A DNA stretch of 64,000 nt from JAGGSN01 sp965603725 (GTDB lineage: Bacteria; Zixibacteria; MSB-5A5; UBA10806; 4484-95). This document shows positions 53,129 through 62,266 of this stretch, piece by piece. The stretch covers positions 1 to 64,000 of the forward strand of contig CBFDEC010000005.1 in the NCBI GenBank assembly GCA_965603725.1, read 5' to 3'. Every line of letters begins with the position of its first letter. Position 1 is the stretch's first letter. Below the pieces are notes generated by a model. That model searched no databases. It saw only the letters and a list, made by a program, of their open reading frames with translations, and was not told where the DNA came from. The position numbers and the translations under genes are program-made.

Positions 53129-54346
53129 ATGAAAATACTTGTAATATCGCAATACTTTCCCCCCGAACCCGGAGCAACCTCAAACCGTCTTCTGTCGTTT
53201 GTTGAGGCTATGGTCAAAAGGGGGCATGATGTAACTGTTATCTGCGAATTCCCCAATCATCCTGTCGGCATATTGTCTCCTGAAGATAAATGGCGCCTTT
53301 ATAGAGTTGAAGATAATGGCTCTTATAAAGTTGTCAGAACGTTTGTAATGACTTTCGCCAAAAAAAACAATATCAAGCGGATGCTGTTTTATCTGTCGTT
53401 TGCTTTATCATCGTTTATTGCAATTTTATTTTTACGGCGTCATGATGTGGTTTTTGCCTCATCACCGCCGATATTTCATGCGTTTACCTCAATGATTGCG
53501 GCAAAGATTAAACGAACGAAATTTGTTGTTGATATAAGAGACTTGTGGCCGGATTCAGCATTAGAAATTGAGGCAGTTTCAAATAAAACATTACTTAGAT
53601 CGGGTGGTTATATTGAAAGAAAAGTCTATGCTAATGCAAAAGCAATATTTACTGTATCACATGGTATCAGGGAGAAAATTATAAAACGAGGGGGCGATGG
53701 CAAAACAATAGTCTCCTACAATGGTACTTTTGAGCGTATGTTGTCCTGGAATGGAGACGTCGAAGAATTTAGAAAATCTCAGGAATGGACTGGAAAAATA
53801 GTAGTTGCCTACGCGGGATTAATCGGTCTTGGGCAGGACTTAAAAAGCCTGCTTCCTGAAATTAATAATATGGCCCGGGAAGATTTAATATTTCTCTTTA
53901 TCGGCGGCGGTCCCGAAAAAAATAAATTTAAAAATGAAACAAAAAGGTTCAGATTAAATAATATTAGGATTTTAGATCTACTGCCCGTTTCGGAAGTGAT
54001 AAAATATTTACGCAGTGTTGATATACTGTTGGTGATTTTAAGGGAGATCGAATTATTTAAAAGCGCTATTCCCTCCAAGTTCTTTGATTATATGGCGGCA
54101 GGGAAACCTGTAATATCCAATGTCGACGGTGAATTAAGGGAAATAATGGAGAAACATAATACCGGTATCTACTTCTCTTTAAAAGAACCCGGATCTTTTA
54201 AATCCGCCATAAATAACCTTATTAATGATCCCGAAAAACGTAAGTCGCTGGGTGAAAATGGAAGAAATTTGGCTGCTCGCAGTTTCTTAAGGTCCAAATT
54301 AGCAGCAGATGCAGTTGAGCAAATTGAAAAAGCGCTAAAAACTTAA
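53129..54346 (+). CDS. Family 4 glycosyltransferase, WbuB-like
   Basis: A 405-residue GT-B enzyme with the WbuB/WbpU N-terminal pattern 'ISQYFPPEPGATSNRLLSF', 'VTVICEFPNHPVG', 'FVVDIRDLWPDSALEIEAV', and a C-terminal 'VAYAGLIGLGQDL' plus 'IPSKFFDYMAAGKPVISNVDGE'. WbuB-type enzymes transfer deoxy-amino sugars such as fucosamine in O-antigen assembly; the actual sugar is not readable. Confidence 0.88.
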   Translation: MKILVISQYFPPEPGATSNRLLSFVEAMVKRGHDVTVICEFPNHPVGILSPEDKWRLYRVEDNGSYKVVRTFVMTFAKKNNIKRMLFYLSFALSSFIAILFLRRHDVVFASSPPIFHAFTSMIAAKIKRTKFVVDIRDLWPDSALEIEAVSNKTLLRSGGYIERKVYANAKAIFTVSHGIREKIIKRGGDGKTIVSYNGTFERMLSWNGDVEEFRKSQEWTGKIVVAYAGLIGLGQDLKSLLPEINNMAREDLIFLFIGGGPEKNKFKNETKRFRLNNIRILDLLPVSEVIKYLRSVDILLVILREIELFKSAIPSKFFDYMAAGKPVISNVDGELREIMEKHNTGIYFSLKEPGSFKSAINNLINDPEKRKSLGENGRNLAARSFLRSKLAADAVEQIEKALKT

Positions 54347-54361
54347 ATCCAAGGGTCGAAA

Positions 54362-54901
54362 ATGGCGATAGACAACAGCAGGGCAGTATTTTTAGACCGT
54401 GATGGCGTGATTGTCAGTGAAAAAGACTTTATTATCAATCCGGATCAACTCGAATTTATCCCCGGTTCGCTTGAAGCCTTGAAACGGGTCCCCAAGGATT
54501 ACCTGAAAATCATTATCTCCAATCAATCCGGAGTAGGACGAGGATTTTTCAGAGCTGAACAGGTAGAAGCGTTTAATAGGTTTTTGCTTGCAGAAATAAA
54601 AAAAAAGGGTGCTTCTATAGATGAAATATATTATTGTCCACATACGCGTGAGGATGATTGTGAATGCCGCAAGCCTAAAACTCTGTTGTTTGAATCGGCT
54701 AAGCGGCAATATAATATTGATTATGCAAAATCCTGGATGATTGGCGATAAAAGTTCTGACATCCAGGCAGGGAAAAATATCGGGGCAACGACAATTTTGG
54801 TTTTAACAGGCTATGGCGGGAAAGAGCATGGCAATAGTGATGTTGTTGCCGATTATACTGTAAACAACCTTTATGAAGCAGTGGAGATAATTAGAGAATG
54901 A
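54362..54901 (+). CDS. gmhB: HAD phosphatase, heptose-1,7-bisphosphate 7-phosphatase (GmhB) type
   Basis: A 179-residue HAD-IIIA phosphatase: 'VFLDRDGVI' (motif I), 'IIISNQSGVGRGFF', the zinc loop 'YYCPHTREDDCECRKP' (Cys-His-Cys-Cys) and 'WMIGDKSSDIQAGKNIG'. GmhB removes the 7-phosphate of heptose-1,7-bisphosphate in ADP- or GDP-heptose synthesis. No heptose kinase or isomerase lies nearby, so another sugar bisphosphate is possible. Overlaps the next gene by 4 bp. Confidence 0.85.
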   Translation: MAIDNSRAVFLDRDGVIVSEKDFIINPDQLEFIPGSLEALKRVPKDYLKIIISNQSGVGRGFFRAEQVEAFNRFLLAEIKKKGASIDEIYYCPHTREDDCECRKPKTLLFESAKRQYNIDYAKSWMIGDKSSDIQAGKNIGATTILVLTGYGGKEHGNSDVVADYTVNNLYEAVEIIRE

Positions 54902-55878
54902 CCCCAAAAAAGAAGAAAAAGACCGCCCTGGTTACCGGTGGCGCTGGTTTTATCGGATCGTTTTTAGCTGAAGAATTGCTGAAATGCGGCTATAAGGTCC
55001 GTGTTGTCGACAATCTTTCGACCGGCAGCCTGGCAAATATTAAGCATTTAGAAAATAATTCTGATTTTATATTTGAGACCGGCAATATCATGGACAAAAA
55101 TCTCATGGATCAGATGGTGGCCGCTTGCGATATTATGTTCCATCTGGCGGCAGCAGTCGGTGTAAGATTGATCATTGAAAAGCCGGTTGACACAATAGAA
55201 ACGAATATATTGGGTTCTGAAATTATTTTGAAGCTTGCCAATAAATATGACAAGAAAGTGATCATGGCGTCAACATCTGAGGTTTATGGCAAAAATAATA
55301 AAGTTCCGTTTAAGGAGACCGATGATTCGGTTTATGGTCCCACGATTAAAAGTCGGTGGAGCTATGCCTGTTCTAAAGCGGTGGATGAATTTTTATCTCT
55401 TGCCTATTACCATGAGAAAAAACTTCCCGTGGTGATAGTCAGACTTTTTAATACTATCGGTCCCAGGCAGACCGGTCAATATGGGATGGTTGTGCCTACA
55501 TTCGTTAAACAAGCTTTGATGGGGCATGATATAACCGTGTTCGGCGATGGCAAACAGACTCGCTGTTTCACCAATGTCAGGGATGTGGTCTGGGCGATAA
55601 TAAATCTTTCGGAAAAACCACAGGCTGAGGGCAAGGTTTACAATATCGGCAGCCGTGAGGAGATTTCCATTAGAGACCTGGCCAAAAAAATAAAAGCAAT
55701 GTGTGAATCATCATCGAAAATAATTCAAATCCCATATGACAGCGCTTTTGCACGGGGATTTGAAGATATGCATAGAAGAGTTCCAGACATATCCAAAGTT
55801 GCCAAAGAAATCGGTTACAAACCAAAAATTAGTCTGGAACAATCTATCCTTGAGATTATAGATTTCTATAAGCGATGA
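54898..55878 (+). CDS. NAD-dependent nucleotide-sugar epimerase/dehydratase (extended SDR)
   Basis: A 326-residue extended SDR: 'ALVTGGAGFIGSFLAEELL' (NAD site), 'DIMFHLAAAVGV', the catalytic 'YACSK' (Tyr-x3-Lys) with the Ser/Thr of 'MASTSEVYG', 'RLFNTIGPRQTGQYGMVVP' and 'VFGDGKQTRCFTNVRDVV'. This fits UDP-glucose 4-epimerase, UDP-glucuronate decarboxylase or 4-epimerase types; the exact substrate cannot be separated by eye. Overlaps the phosphatase and the following transferase genes by 4 bp each. Confidence 0.88.
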   Translation: MTPKKKKKTALVTGGAGFIGSFLAEELLKCGYKVRVVDNLSTGSLANIKHLENNSDFIFETGNIMDKNLMDQMVAACDIMFHLAAAVGVRLIIEKPVDTIETNILGSEIILKLANKYDKKVIMASTSEVYGKNNKVPFKETDDSVYGPTIKSRWSYACSKAVDEFLSLAYYHEKKLPVVIVRLFNTIGPRQTGQYGMVVPTFVKQALMGHDITVFGDGKQTRCFTNVRDVVWAIINLSEKPQAEGKVYNIGSREEISIRDLAKKIKAMCESSSKIIQIPYDSAFARGFEDMHRRVPDISKVAKEIGYKPKISLEQSILEIIDFYKR

Positions 55879-58172
55879 AATATTATTATCTTAATTCATT
55901 ACTGCTGTCATTTTTGGTAGTCGTTTCATTGATGCCGTTAATAAGACGGCTGGCTTTAAGGGTCGGTTTTTTAGATTTGCCATCTGCCAGAAAAGTACAT
56001 GCAAGTCCAATTCCTCTTGGCGGTGGTCTGGCAGTTTTTATAAGTTTCGTTGCCGTAATCATCGCCATGACATTCGTTTTTGATTTCAGTGATGCCAGAC
56101 CGGCAATCGGGATTATAGTTGGAGCCACCCTTATTGTAATTATGGGCTTATGCGATGACTATTACAACATGGGTTTCCAGGTTAAATTATTGGGACAGAT
56201 TATTGCGGCTGTTTTGTTTCTGACTTTTATTAAGGATGTTTCTCCGATGATGTCGTTTCCTGCCTATCCTGTTTTAGCAGTATTGTGGATTGTGAGTCTG
56301 CAGAATGCACTTAACTTTCTGGATAATATGGATGGCCTTTGTACTGGAATCTCTATGATGATAGCCGTTGGTTTCGGGGTTCTGTTTGCCATCAAAGGCA
56401 TGCCTGTATTTGCGGTGATGAGCTTTGCTCTGGCCGGCGCGGCTATCGGTTTTTTACGTTATAATCTGCCGCCCGCTAATATTTTTCTCGGCGATACGGG
56501 AAGCCTTTTATTCGGCTTTAGCTTATCCTGTCTCGGGATTGTTCATCTCAACAGCTCTGGCAATCTTGTCGAAGCTTTGGCCCCGTTACTTATCATGGTC
56601 TACCCGATATTCGATCTCACGTTTGTTATAATAACCCGTCTTAATGAGGGGCGAAAAGTATATATAGGAGGTAAGGATCACTCGTCTCATAAGATAAGCT
56701 TTATGGGTTTTACTAAAAGAACGACTGTATTCGTAATTTATCTGATAAATATACTGCTGGTTTTTTCCGGGGTTTTAATATTTTTCCTGGAAGGTTCCCC
56801 GCTTGGAACTATTATAGTGGTGATATTCGCCCTTGCTTTAGCCTTTATCGGAGTACATATCTACAAAAATATACTCTATATTAAGGACAAAATCATATCC
56901 GTTCTGACTGATCTGGCAGCAATCAATCTGGCTTTTCTTTTCTATTATATCTTTAAATATAAAAGCGGTCTTCTTGAATTTTCAACTTTCCTGCCCCTTG
57001 ATATCTTGTTAATCCCGTTGGTCTGGATTAATATATACTGGATATTTTTATATGCGGTAACGGGTCTGTATGATATACCTTTCGAGTTAAACTTCCGGTA
57101 TCATGGCTTTGCGGTCATAAAAACTCTTTTGGCGGGAACAGTAATATTCCTGTTGATTAATTTTAGGTTCGGAGAAGGCTTTCTAATCTCTCTCTCTTCG
57201 ATGCTGGTATATATTTTTCCTTTATTGGTTTTGAATATGATATCCAGATATTTTCTCTCTGGATATCTGAAGAGAAAATTAAAAAGCAGCAAGAAAAAAG
57301 TTGACTGTGTACTGGTGAAATTGAGTCCAGCAGGTGAAATTGATTCCTCGATTAAACCGTTTGAAGAACATTATAATATTATCGGGTATACTGGTGAAGG
57401 AGACTATTCTTATTTAAAAAGATTAGGCGGATTCGATGAACTATATGATGTCTTAAAGGAAAATAAAATTGCCAGAGTAATACTGGACATTTCTGAGAAG
57501 AATTATGACAATCTAAAAGATATTTTCAGTTCTGCATTCTATTTGGAAACGGAGTTCTTAATTGTCGATAAAAAAAGCGATAACTTGAAGGGCTTGAAGA
57601 AATTTAAAACATTCATTGAAAATATATCTTTAATTACGATTAGATATCAAAAATTCTTTGCAAGAGCCGTTAAAAGGGGTATGGATGTCGCATTTGCTGT
57701 TTTGATATTGCTGATCTCAAGCCCGATTTTTGTCTACCGATATATTCAATCAAAAATAAATAAACTGCCATTTTTGGTGAAGGTTAGTTTCTATGGAAGA
57801 GACGGTCATGTGAAAAACTGTCTTGATTTCTACAATCATGCCCTGAGATTTTCGAATAGAGATTTTATTCAACCGAGTTTGCCATCGTTGATATCTGTTA
57901 TCAGCGGCAGCTTGTCGCTGGTGGGAACCCTGCCGTTATCTCTGAAAAAAGCTGCCGAAGATATGAAAAATATTCCAGGATACTGGCGTAGAAAGCTGGT
58001 TAAACCGGGTATCTTTGGAATGGCTCATCTATCTGATAAGAATGAATATTTTGATAATGAATTAAGATATATGGAGAGAATATCTATTCTATTTGATATT
58101 TACCTGTTAATTGTCGGTATTATACATATATTTATCAGTTTACCAGAAAAAAGAGAAAATGCTGGATCTTAA
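55875..58172 (+). CDS. WecA-type phosphoglycosyltransferase fused to a degenerate WbaP/WcaJ-type domain
   Basis: A 765-residue membrane protein. Residues 1-335 are a MraY/WecA-type polytopic phosphoglycosyltransferase: 'LGGGLAVF', 'GLCDDYYNMG' (acidic pair 94-95), 'NALNFLDNMDGL' (144-155), 'FLGDTGS' (204-210), 'GGKDHSSHK'. Residues ~340-460 are further membrane helices; ~475-570 is a Rossmann-like domain as in WcaJ; ~595-760 is a Bac_transf-like domain with 'AVKRGMDVAFAVLILLISSP', 'SGSLSLVGTLPL' and 'KPGIFGM'. In the latter the catalytic 'LDELPQ' reads 'QPSLPS', so the Asp-Glu dyad is Pro667-Ser668, and the 'KFRSM' loop is missing. The first half should start repeat-unit synthesis on undecaprenyl phosphate; the second is probably scaffolding or regulatory. 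Overlaps serS by 14 bp. Confidence 0.85.
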   Translation: MKYYYLNSLLLSFLVVVSLMPLIRRLALRVGFLDLPSARKVHASPIPLGGGLAVFISFVAVIIAMTFVFDFSDARPAIGIIVGATLIVIMGLCDDYYNMGFQVKLLGQIIAAVLFLTFIKDVSPMMSFPAYPVLAVLWIVSLQNALNFLDNMDGLCTGISMMIAVGFGVLFAIKGMPVFAVMSFALAGAAIGFLRYNLPPANIFLGDTGSLLFGFSLSCLGIVHLNSSGNLVEALAPLLIMVYPIFDLTFVIITRLNEGRKVYIGGKDHSSHKISFMGFTKRTTVFVIYLINILLVFSGVLIFFLEGSPLGTIIVVIFALALAFIGVHIYKNILYIKDKIISVLTDLAAINLAFLFYYIFKYKSGLLEFSTFLPLDILLIPLVWINIYWIFLYAVTGLYDIPFELNFRYHGFAVIKTLLAGTVIFLLINFRFGEGFLISLSSMLVYIFPLLVLNMISRYFLSGYLKRKLKSSKKKVDCVLVKLSPAGEIDSSIKPFEEHYNIIGYTGEGDYSYLKRLGGFDELYDVLKENKIARVILDISEKNYDNLKDIFSSAFYLETEFLIVDKKSDNLKGLKKFKTFIENISLITIRYQKFFARAVKRGMDVAFAVLILLISSPIFVYRYIQSKINKLPFLVKVSFYGRDGHVKNCLDFYNHALRFSNRDFIQPSLPSLISVISGSLSLVGTLPLSLKKAAEDMKNIPGYWRRKLVKPGIFGMAHLSDKNEYFDNELRYMERISILFDIYLLIVGIIHIFISLPEKRENAGS

Positions 58173-59436
58173 ATATATAAGAGAAAATCCGGAACTCGTT
58201 AAAAAAGCGGTCCTGGATAAACAGGAAAACTGTGATATTGGCGTTATTTTAGAGCTTGATGTTAAACGACGCGAAATAATAGCCGATAAGGAAGCTCTGG
58301 AAGCTCAGAAAAATAGAGTTTCCAAGGAAATCGCCGCCGCCAAGAAAGAGAAGCTGGACGCCTCTAAGTTAATCTCGGATATGCGCCAAACAGGCGAAAA
58401 GATTGCCGGTCTTTCTGAGAAACTCCGTGATGTTGAAAGTAAATTGAATGATTTACTGCTTACTGTACCTAATATGCCCTATCCTGATGTTCCGGTTGGC
58501 GAGGATGAGTCGGCAAATAAAATTATCGGGTATATAGGAGACAAAAGGGAATTTGATTTTAAACCGCGTCCCCACTGGCAGGTCGGTGAAATAATCGGCG
58601 GACTCGACATTCCGCGCGGAGTAAAAATATCCGGTTCGGGTTTTTATTCCTTAATTGGCCCCGGAGCGTTGCTGGAAAGAGCCTTGATTAACTTTATGCT
58701 CGATTTGCATACAGGTGAACATGGTTATACTGAAGTTATGATCCCTTACTTGGCCGGTACGGAAGCGATGACCGGCTCGGGACAGCTTCCCAAGTATGAA
58801 GAAGACATGTATCGCCTGCCTGCCGATGAGCTTTATCTTATACCTACCGCTGAGGTTCCTGTTACAAATCTTCACCTGGGTGAAATATTAAAAGCTGAAG
58901 GTCTGCCAATAAATTATTGTGCTTTTTCACCTTGTTTCCGACGAGAAGCCGGCTCGTATGGCAAGGAAGTGAGAGGAATCACTCGCGTGCATCAGTTTCA
59001 CAAGGTTGAAATGGTGAAAATAGTCGAACCGGATACTTCCTACGATGAGCTGGAGAATCTCCTGGCTAACGCCAGAGCAGTCCTTGATAAGCTGGATCTG
59101 CCATATCGGATAAACCTTCTCTGTGCCGGCGATCTATCGTTTGCAGCGGCCAAATGTTATGATCTTGAGGTGTTCGCCCCGGGAATGGATGCCTGGCTGG
59201 AGGTCTCCTCATGCTCAAATTTTGAGTCGTTTCAAGCAAGACGTATGAATCTGCGTTACCGTCCTGAAAAAGGCGCTAAACTCGAATTTGTGCATACCTT
59301 GAACGGATCTGGCCTGGCTTTGCCAAGAACTGTCATAGCCATACTTGAGAACTATCAGCAGGCTGATGGTTCGGTAGCTGTGCCGGAGGTCCTGGCGCCG
59401 TATATGAGAGGTCTTGAAAGGATAGAGCCTATCTAA
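58159..59436 (+). CDS. serS: Seryl-tRNA synthetase
   Basis: A 425-residue class II synthetase: 'MLDLKYIRENPELVKKA', the N-terminal antiparallel coiled coil (about 27-100) that holds the long arm of tRNA-Ser, then motif 2 'FRREAGSYGKEVRGITRVHQFHKVE' region (key residues F-R-x-E) and motif 3 'NGSGLALPRTVIAILENYQ'. The longer frame from 58111 would lie inside the preceding gene; ATG 58159 gives the normal N-terminus. Confidence 0.96.
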   Translation: MLDLKYIRENPELVKKAVLDKQENCDIGVILELDVKRREIIADKEALEAQKNRVSKEIAAAKKEKLDASKLISDMRQTGEKIAGLSEKLRDVESKLNDLLLTVPNMPYPDVPVGEDESANKIIGYIGDKREFDFKPRPHWQVGEIIGGLDIPRGVKISGSGFYSLIGPGALLERALINFMLDLHTGEHGYTEVMIPYLAGTEAMTGSGQLPKYEEDMYRLPADELYLIPTAEVPVTNLHLGEILKAEGLPINYCAFSPCFRREAGSYGKEVRGITRVHQFHKVEMVKIVEPDTSYDELENLLANARAVLDKLDLPYRINLLCAGDLSFAAAKCYDLEVFAPGMDAWLEVSSCSNFESFQARRMNLRYRPEKGAKLEFVHTLNGSGLALPRTVIAILENYQQADGSVAVPEVLAPYMRGLERIEPI

Positions 59437-59437
59437 G

Positions 59438-60682
59438 ATGATACGATTATTTAAAATCAGGTCATTACGAGGTTATTTCAGTTATTCCAAGGTGTTGACC
59501 GGCATACTTGCATCGGGTATGATAGTTATCGTTTCTATTTTTATCTATTATAACCAGATCATTATCTCGGGATTGAAAACCGATGCAGCCCGGGTAAGTC
59601 GGGCTTATGCCCGGTTATGGCAGTATGCTGCCTCAGAAGCCACGAGCGGAGCAGAAATTAACTATATTTTCGAGGAAATAATCAAGAAAGCTAATTTCCC
59701 GATCATCGTGACCTCTCCTGATGGCGAACCGATGTTCTGGACTGTTGATGTGCCTCAGGGTGATACCTCGATAGCGGTAAAACAAAAGCTGAATAAATAT
59801 ATCAACGAAATGGCTGAAAAATATGAGGCTATTCCCATTTACTACGGCCCTGAAAAACTTGTAATTCATTATCTCTATTATGGTGATTCCAGATTAATCA
59901 TGCAGTTGCAGTATATGCCGGTTATTGAAATTTCCGTAATTTGCATATTCGTCCTGGTTGGCTATATAGGTTTTCGAAATATAAAACGTTCTGAACAGCG
60001 TTCTATCTGGGTTGGGATGGCAAAAGAAACAGCCCATCAACTGGGAACGCCCCTGACATCTTTGATGGGCTGGGCAGAGCTTTTGAAACTTAAGTATAAA
60101 AAAGACGATTTTGCCCTGCCTGATGCAAATGTAAAAGTCAATTTTGATGAAATTATCAGTAGAATGCAGTCGGATTTAATGCGTCTTGACAGGGTTGCTA
60201 CGCGTTTCGGGCAAATCGGCTCGATTCCGGAGCTTGAATATTGCAGCATCAATCAACCTGTTGAAGAAATCGTTTCATATTACAAGTTGAGATTGCCCGG
60301 CGGTGGAAAGGGTGTAGAAATAATCGAACAATATGGCGAGCTACCCGATATAAATATTAATAAGGAGTTGATTGGCTGGGTGATCGAAAACCTGATAAAG
60401 AATTCTCTGGAGGCTGTCGATCCGAGAACCGGCAAAATTTATATTGAAACAAAGCGTAGTAACAATAGAATAGTGGTAAGTATTGCTGATAATGGCCGGG
60501 GTATCAAATCATCGTATCAAAAAAGGATATTTGCCCCCGGGTTTTCTACTCGTCTAAGAGGCTGGGGGCTGGGATTAACGTTGGCCAGACGAATTATTGA
60601 GGAATACCATAACGGAAAGATCTGGCTGGAAAAAAGCGAGCCCGGCGTTAAAACGGAGTTTATTTTAGAGTTGCCGGTGTAG
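59438..60682 (+). CDS. Membrane sensor histidine kinase, PorY-like
   Basis: A 414-residue kinase: a first membrane helix at about 20-40, an extracytoplasmic sensor region of ~120 residues with no known fold, a second helix near 165-185, the phosphoacceptor H-box 'AKETAHQLGTPLTSLMGWAELL', the N-box 'VIENLIKNSLEAVD', 'DNGRGIKSSYQKRIF' and 'GWGLGLTLARRI'. It starts 1 bp after serS and ends 1 bp before the PorX-type regulator, its evident partner. The name PorY is by this pairing. Confidence 0.9.
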   Translation: MIRLFKIRSLRGYFSYSKVLTGILASGMIVIVSIFIYYNQIIISGLKTDAARVSRAYARLWQYAASEATSGAEINYIFEEIIKKANFPIIVTSPDGEPMFWTVDVPQGDTSIAVKQKLNKYINEMAEKYEAIPIYYGPEKLVIHYLYYGDSRLIMQLQYMPVIEISVICIFVLVGYIGFRNIKRSEQRSIWVGMAKETAHQLGTPLTSLMGWAELLKLKYKKDDFALPDANVKVNFDEIISRMQSDLMRLDRVATRFGQIGSIPELEYCSINQPVEEIVSYYKLRLPGGGKGVEIIEQYGELPDININKELIGWVIENLIKNSLEAVDPRTGKIYIETKRSNNRIVVSIADNGRGIKSSYQKRIFAPGFSTRLRGWGLGLTLARRIIEEYHNGKIWLEKSEPGVKTEFILELPV

Positions 60683-60683
60683 T

Positions 60684-62228
60684 ATGGAAAGAAATATATT
60701 ATGGGTCGATGATGAAATCGACCTGCTCAAGGCACACATAATATTTTTAGATGAACACGGGTATAAGGTGGATGTTGCAGCCAACGGCGATGACGCCATC
60801 GAGAGGGTAAAAAATAAGCGTTACGACCTGGTCTTACTCGACGAGATGATGCCGGGACGCGATGGTTTATCGACACTTGTAGAGTTAAAGGAAATTGACA
60901 TCAGTCTGCCCGTTGTTATGGTCACCAAGTCGGAAGAAGAGCGGCTCATGGATCAAGCTACGGGTCAGAAGATTGACGACTACCTGACGAAGCCGGTAAA
61001 TCCCAGCCAGCTGCTTTCAGCGATAAAACGTATCCTCGATAAGAAGCGAATACTGCAAGACCATCTGACTCAGAAATTCGTTATGGAATTTAACCAGATA
61101 AATGCCAGGCTGATGGGACCCATGGATTGGCGGGAGTGGATCGATCTTCATTTGAAAATATCGACCATGGACCTCGATTTGGAAAATTTCCGAGATATCG
61201 GTCTCAGACAGTCGCTTCAGGATCAAAGACGTCAGTGCAATGCTGAATTTGCTCATTATGTTTTTAATAATTATGCGGATTGGGTCAAGGGTAACGGCCC
61301 CTATCTGTCAACCGATGTTGTTAAAAACTATCTGGTTCCTCACCTGAAGGACAAAAAGCAGACTTTCTTTATAGTAATTGATTGTATGCGATTGGATCAA
61401 TGGCTTATGATCGAGCCCGTACTGGCGGAATATTTCAACGTTAAAAAAGATTATTATTATTCGGTATTGCCTACAGCGACTCCTTTTTCCCGCAATGCTA
61501 TATTCTCGGGCGAATTCCCCGATAAAGTCGCTAAGTTGTACCCGGACGTATGGCGTATTAATTCCCCTGAGTTCAGCCGTAACCGAAACGAACGACAGCT
61601 CCTCGACCGGCAGTTGAAAAAACTGAACGTTAAACTTGAAGGAGAATCCAGATATGTTAAAGTCCTCGACTTTGAAGAGGGACAAAATTTAGCGAAGAAA
61701 ATTAGATCCTACGCAAAAACCCCGCTTCTTTCGGTAGTCTATAATTTCATAGATATCCTTGCTCATGGAAGAAGCGAGTCGGAAATACTCCAGGAGATTG
61801 CCCCCGACGAGGCCGCTTTCAGGTCGCTTATGAAATCGTGGTTTATTCATTCTCATCTGTTTGAATTGCTTAGAAGCCTCTCCGAATTTGATTGTTCGGT
61901 TGTAATTACTACCGATCATGGTTCCGTTCTGGGAACACGCGGAACAATCGTATATGGCAAAAAAGAGGCATCCTCAAACCTGCGTTATAAATATGGCGAT
62001 AACCTTAACTGTGACCCCAAGCAAACGTTCCTTGTTAAAAAGCCGCAAGATTTCCGTTTGCCGGTGTGGGGACTGGCTACAACTTACCTTTTAGCCCGTG
62101 AGGATTACTATTTTGTTTATCCGACAAATTACTCCGAATATCGCCGGCAATACCGCAACAGCTTTCAGCATGGCGGGATATCTTTAGATGAAATGATCCT
62201 GCCGATTATAACTTTAAGTCCAAAATAA
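60684..62228 (+). CDS. porX: PorX-type response regulator (receiver plus PglZ domain)
   Basis: A 514-residue protein, the length of PorX of Bacteroidota. The receiver domain has Asp9-Asp10, phosphoacceptor Asp53 ('LLDEMMPG') and Lys in 'YLTKPVNP'. After a helical linker (about 125-210) the PglZ/alkaline-phosphatase-fold domain shows 'FIVIDCMRLDQWLMIEP', the nucleophile-region 'PTATPFSRNAIFSG', 'ITTDHGSVLGTRG' and 'FQHGGISLDEMILPI', carrying the metal-binding Asp and His. In Bacteroidota PorX with PorY controls type IX secretion, and its phosphatase-fold domain is reported to cleave oligonucleotides. The window also codes a protein with a type IX-like sorting domain. Confidence 0.92.
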   Translation: MERNILWVDDEIDLLKAHIIFLDEHGYKVDVAANGDDAIERVKNKRYDLVLLDEMMPGRDGLSTLVELKEIDISLPVVMVTKSEEERLMDQATGQKIDDYLTKPVNPSQLLSAIKRILDKKRILQDHLTQKFVMEFNQINARLMGPMDWREWIDLHLKISTMDLDLENFRDIGLRQSLQDQRRQCNAEFAHYVFNNYADWVKGNGPYLSTDVVKNYLVPHLKDKKQTFFIVIDCMRLDQWLMIEPVLAEYFNVKKDYYYSVLPTATPFSRNAIFSGEFPDKVAKLYPDVWRINSPEFSRNRNERQLLDRQLKKLNVKLEGESRYVKVLDFEEGQNLAKKIRSYAKTPLLSVVYNFIDILAHGRSESEILQEIAPDEAAFRSLMKSWFIHSHLFELLRSLSEFDCSVVITTDHGSVLGTRGTIVYGKKEASSNLRYKYGDNLNCDPKQTFLVKKPQDFRLPVWGLATTYLLAREDYYFVYPTNYSEYRRQYRNSFQHGGISLDEMILPIITLSPK

Positions 62229-62266
62229 TAGATAAGTTTAATAGATTTTAATATACCGATAAAGGT

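Noticed and set aside
38480..58172. Wzy polymerase inside the polysaccharide locus
   Set aside because: I looked for a second large polytopic protein with a long periplasmic loop and found only the flippase, the Wzz-like protein and the transferase fusion; the polymerase must be elsewhere or the polymer is assembled another way.
59438..62228. BREX or Pgl defence system because of the PglZ domain
   Set aside because: The PglZ domain is fused to a receiver and paired with a histidine kinase (PorX type); no BrxC, BrxL, PglX or PglW gene is nearby, and the methylase at 13-16 kb is 45 kb away.
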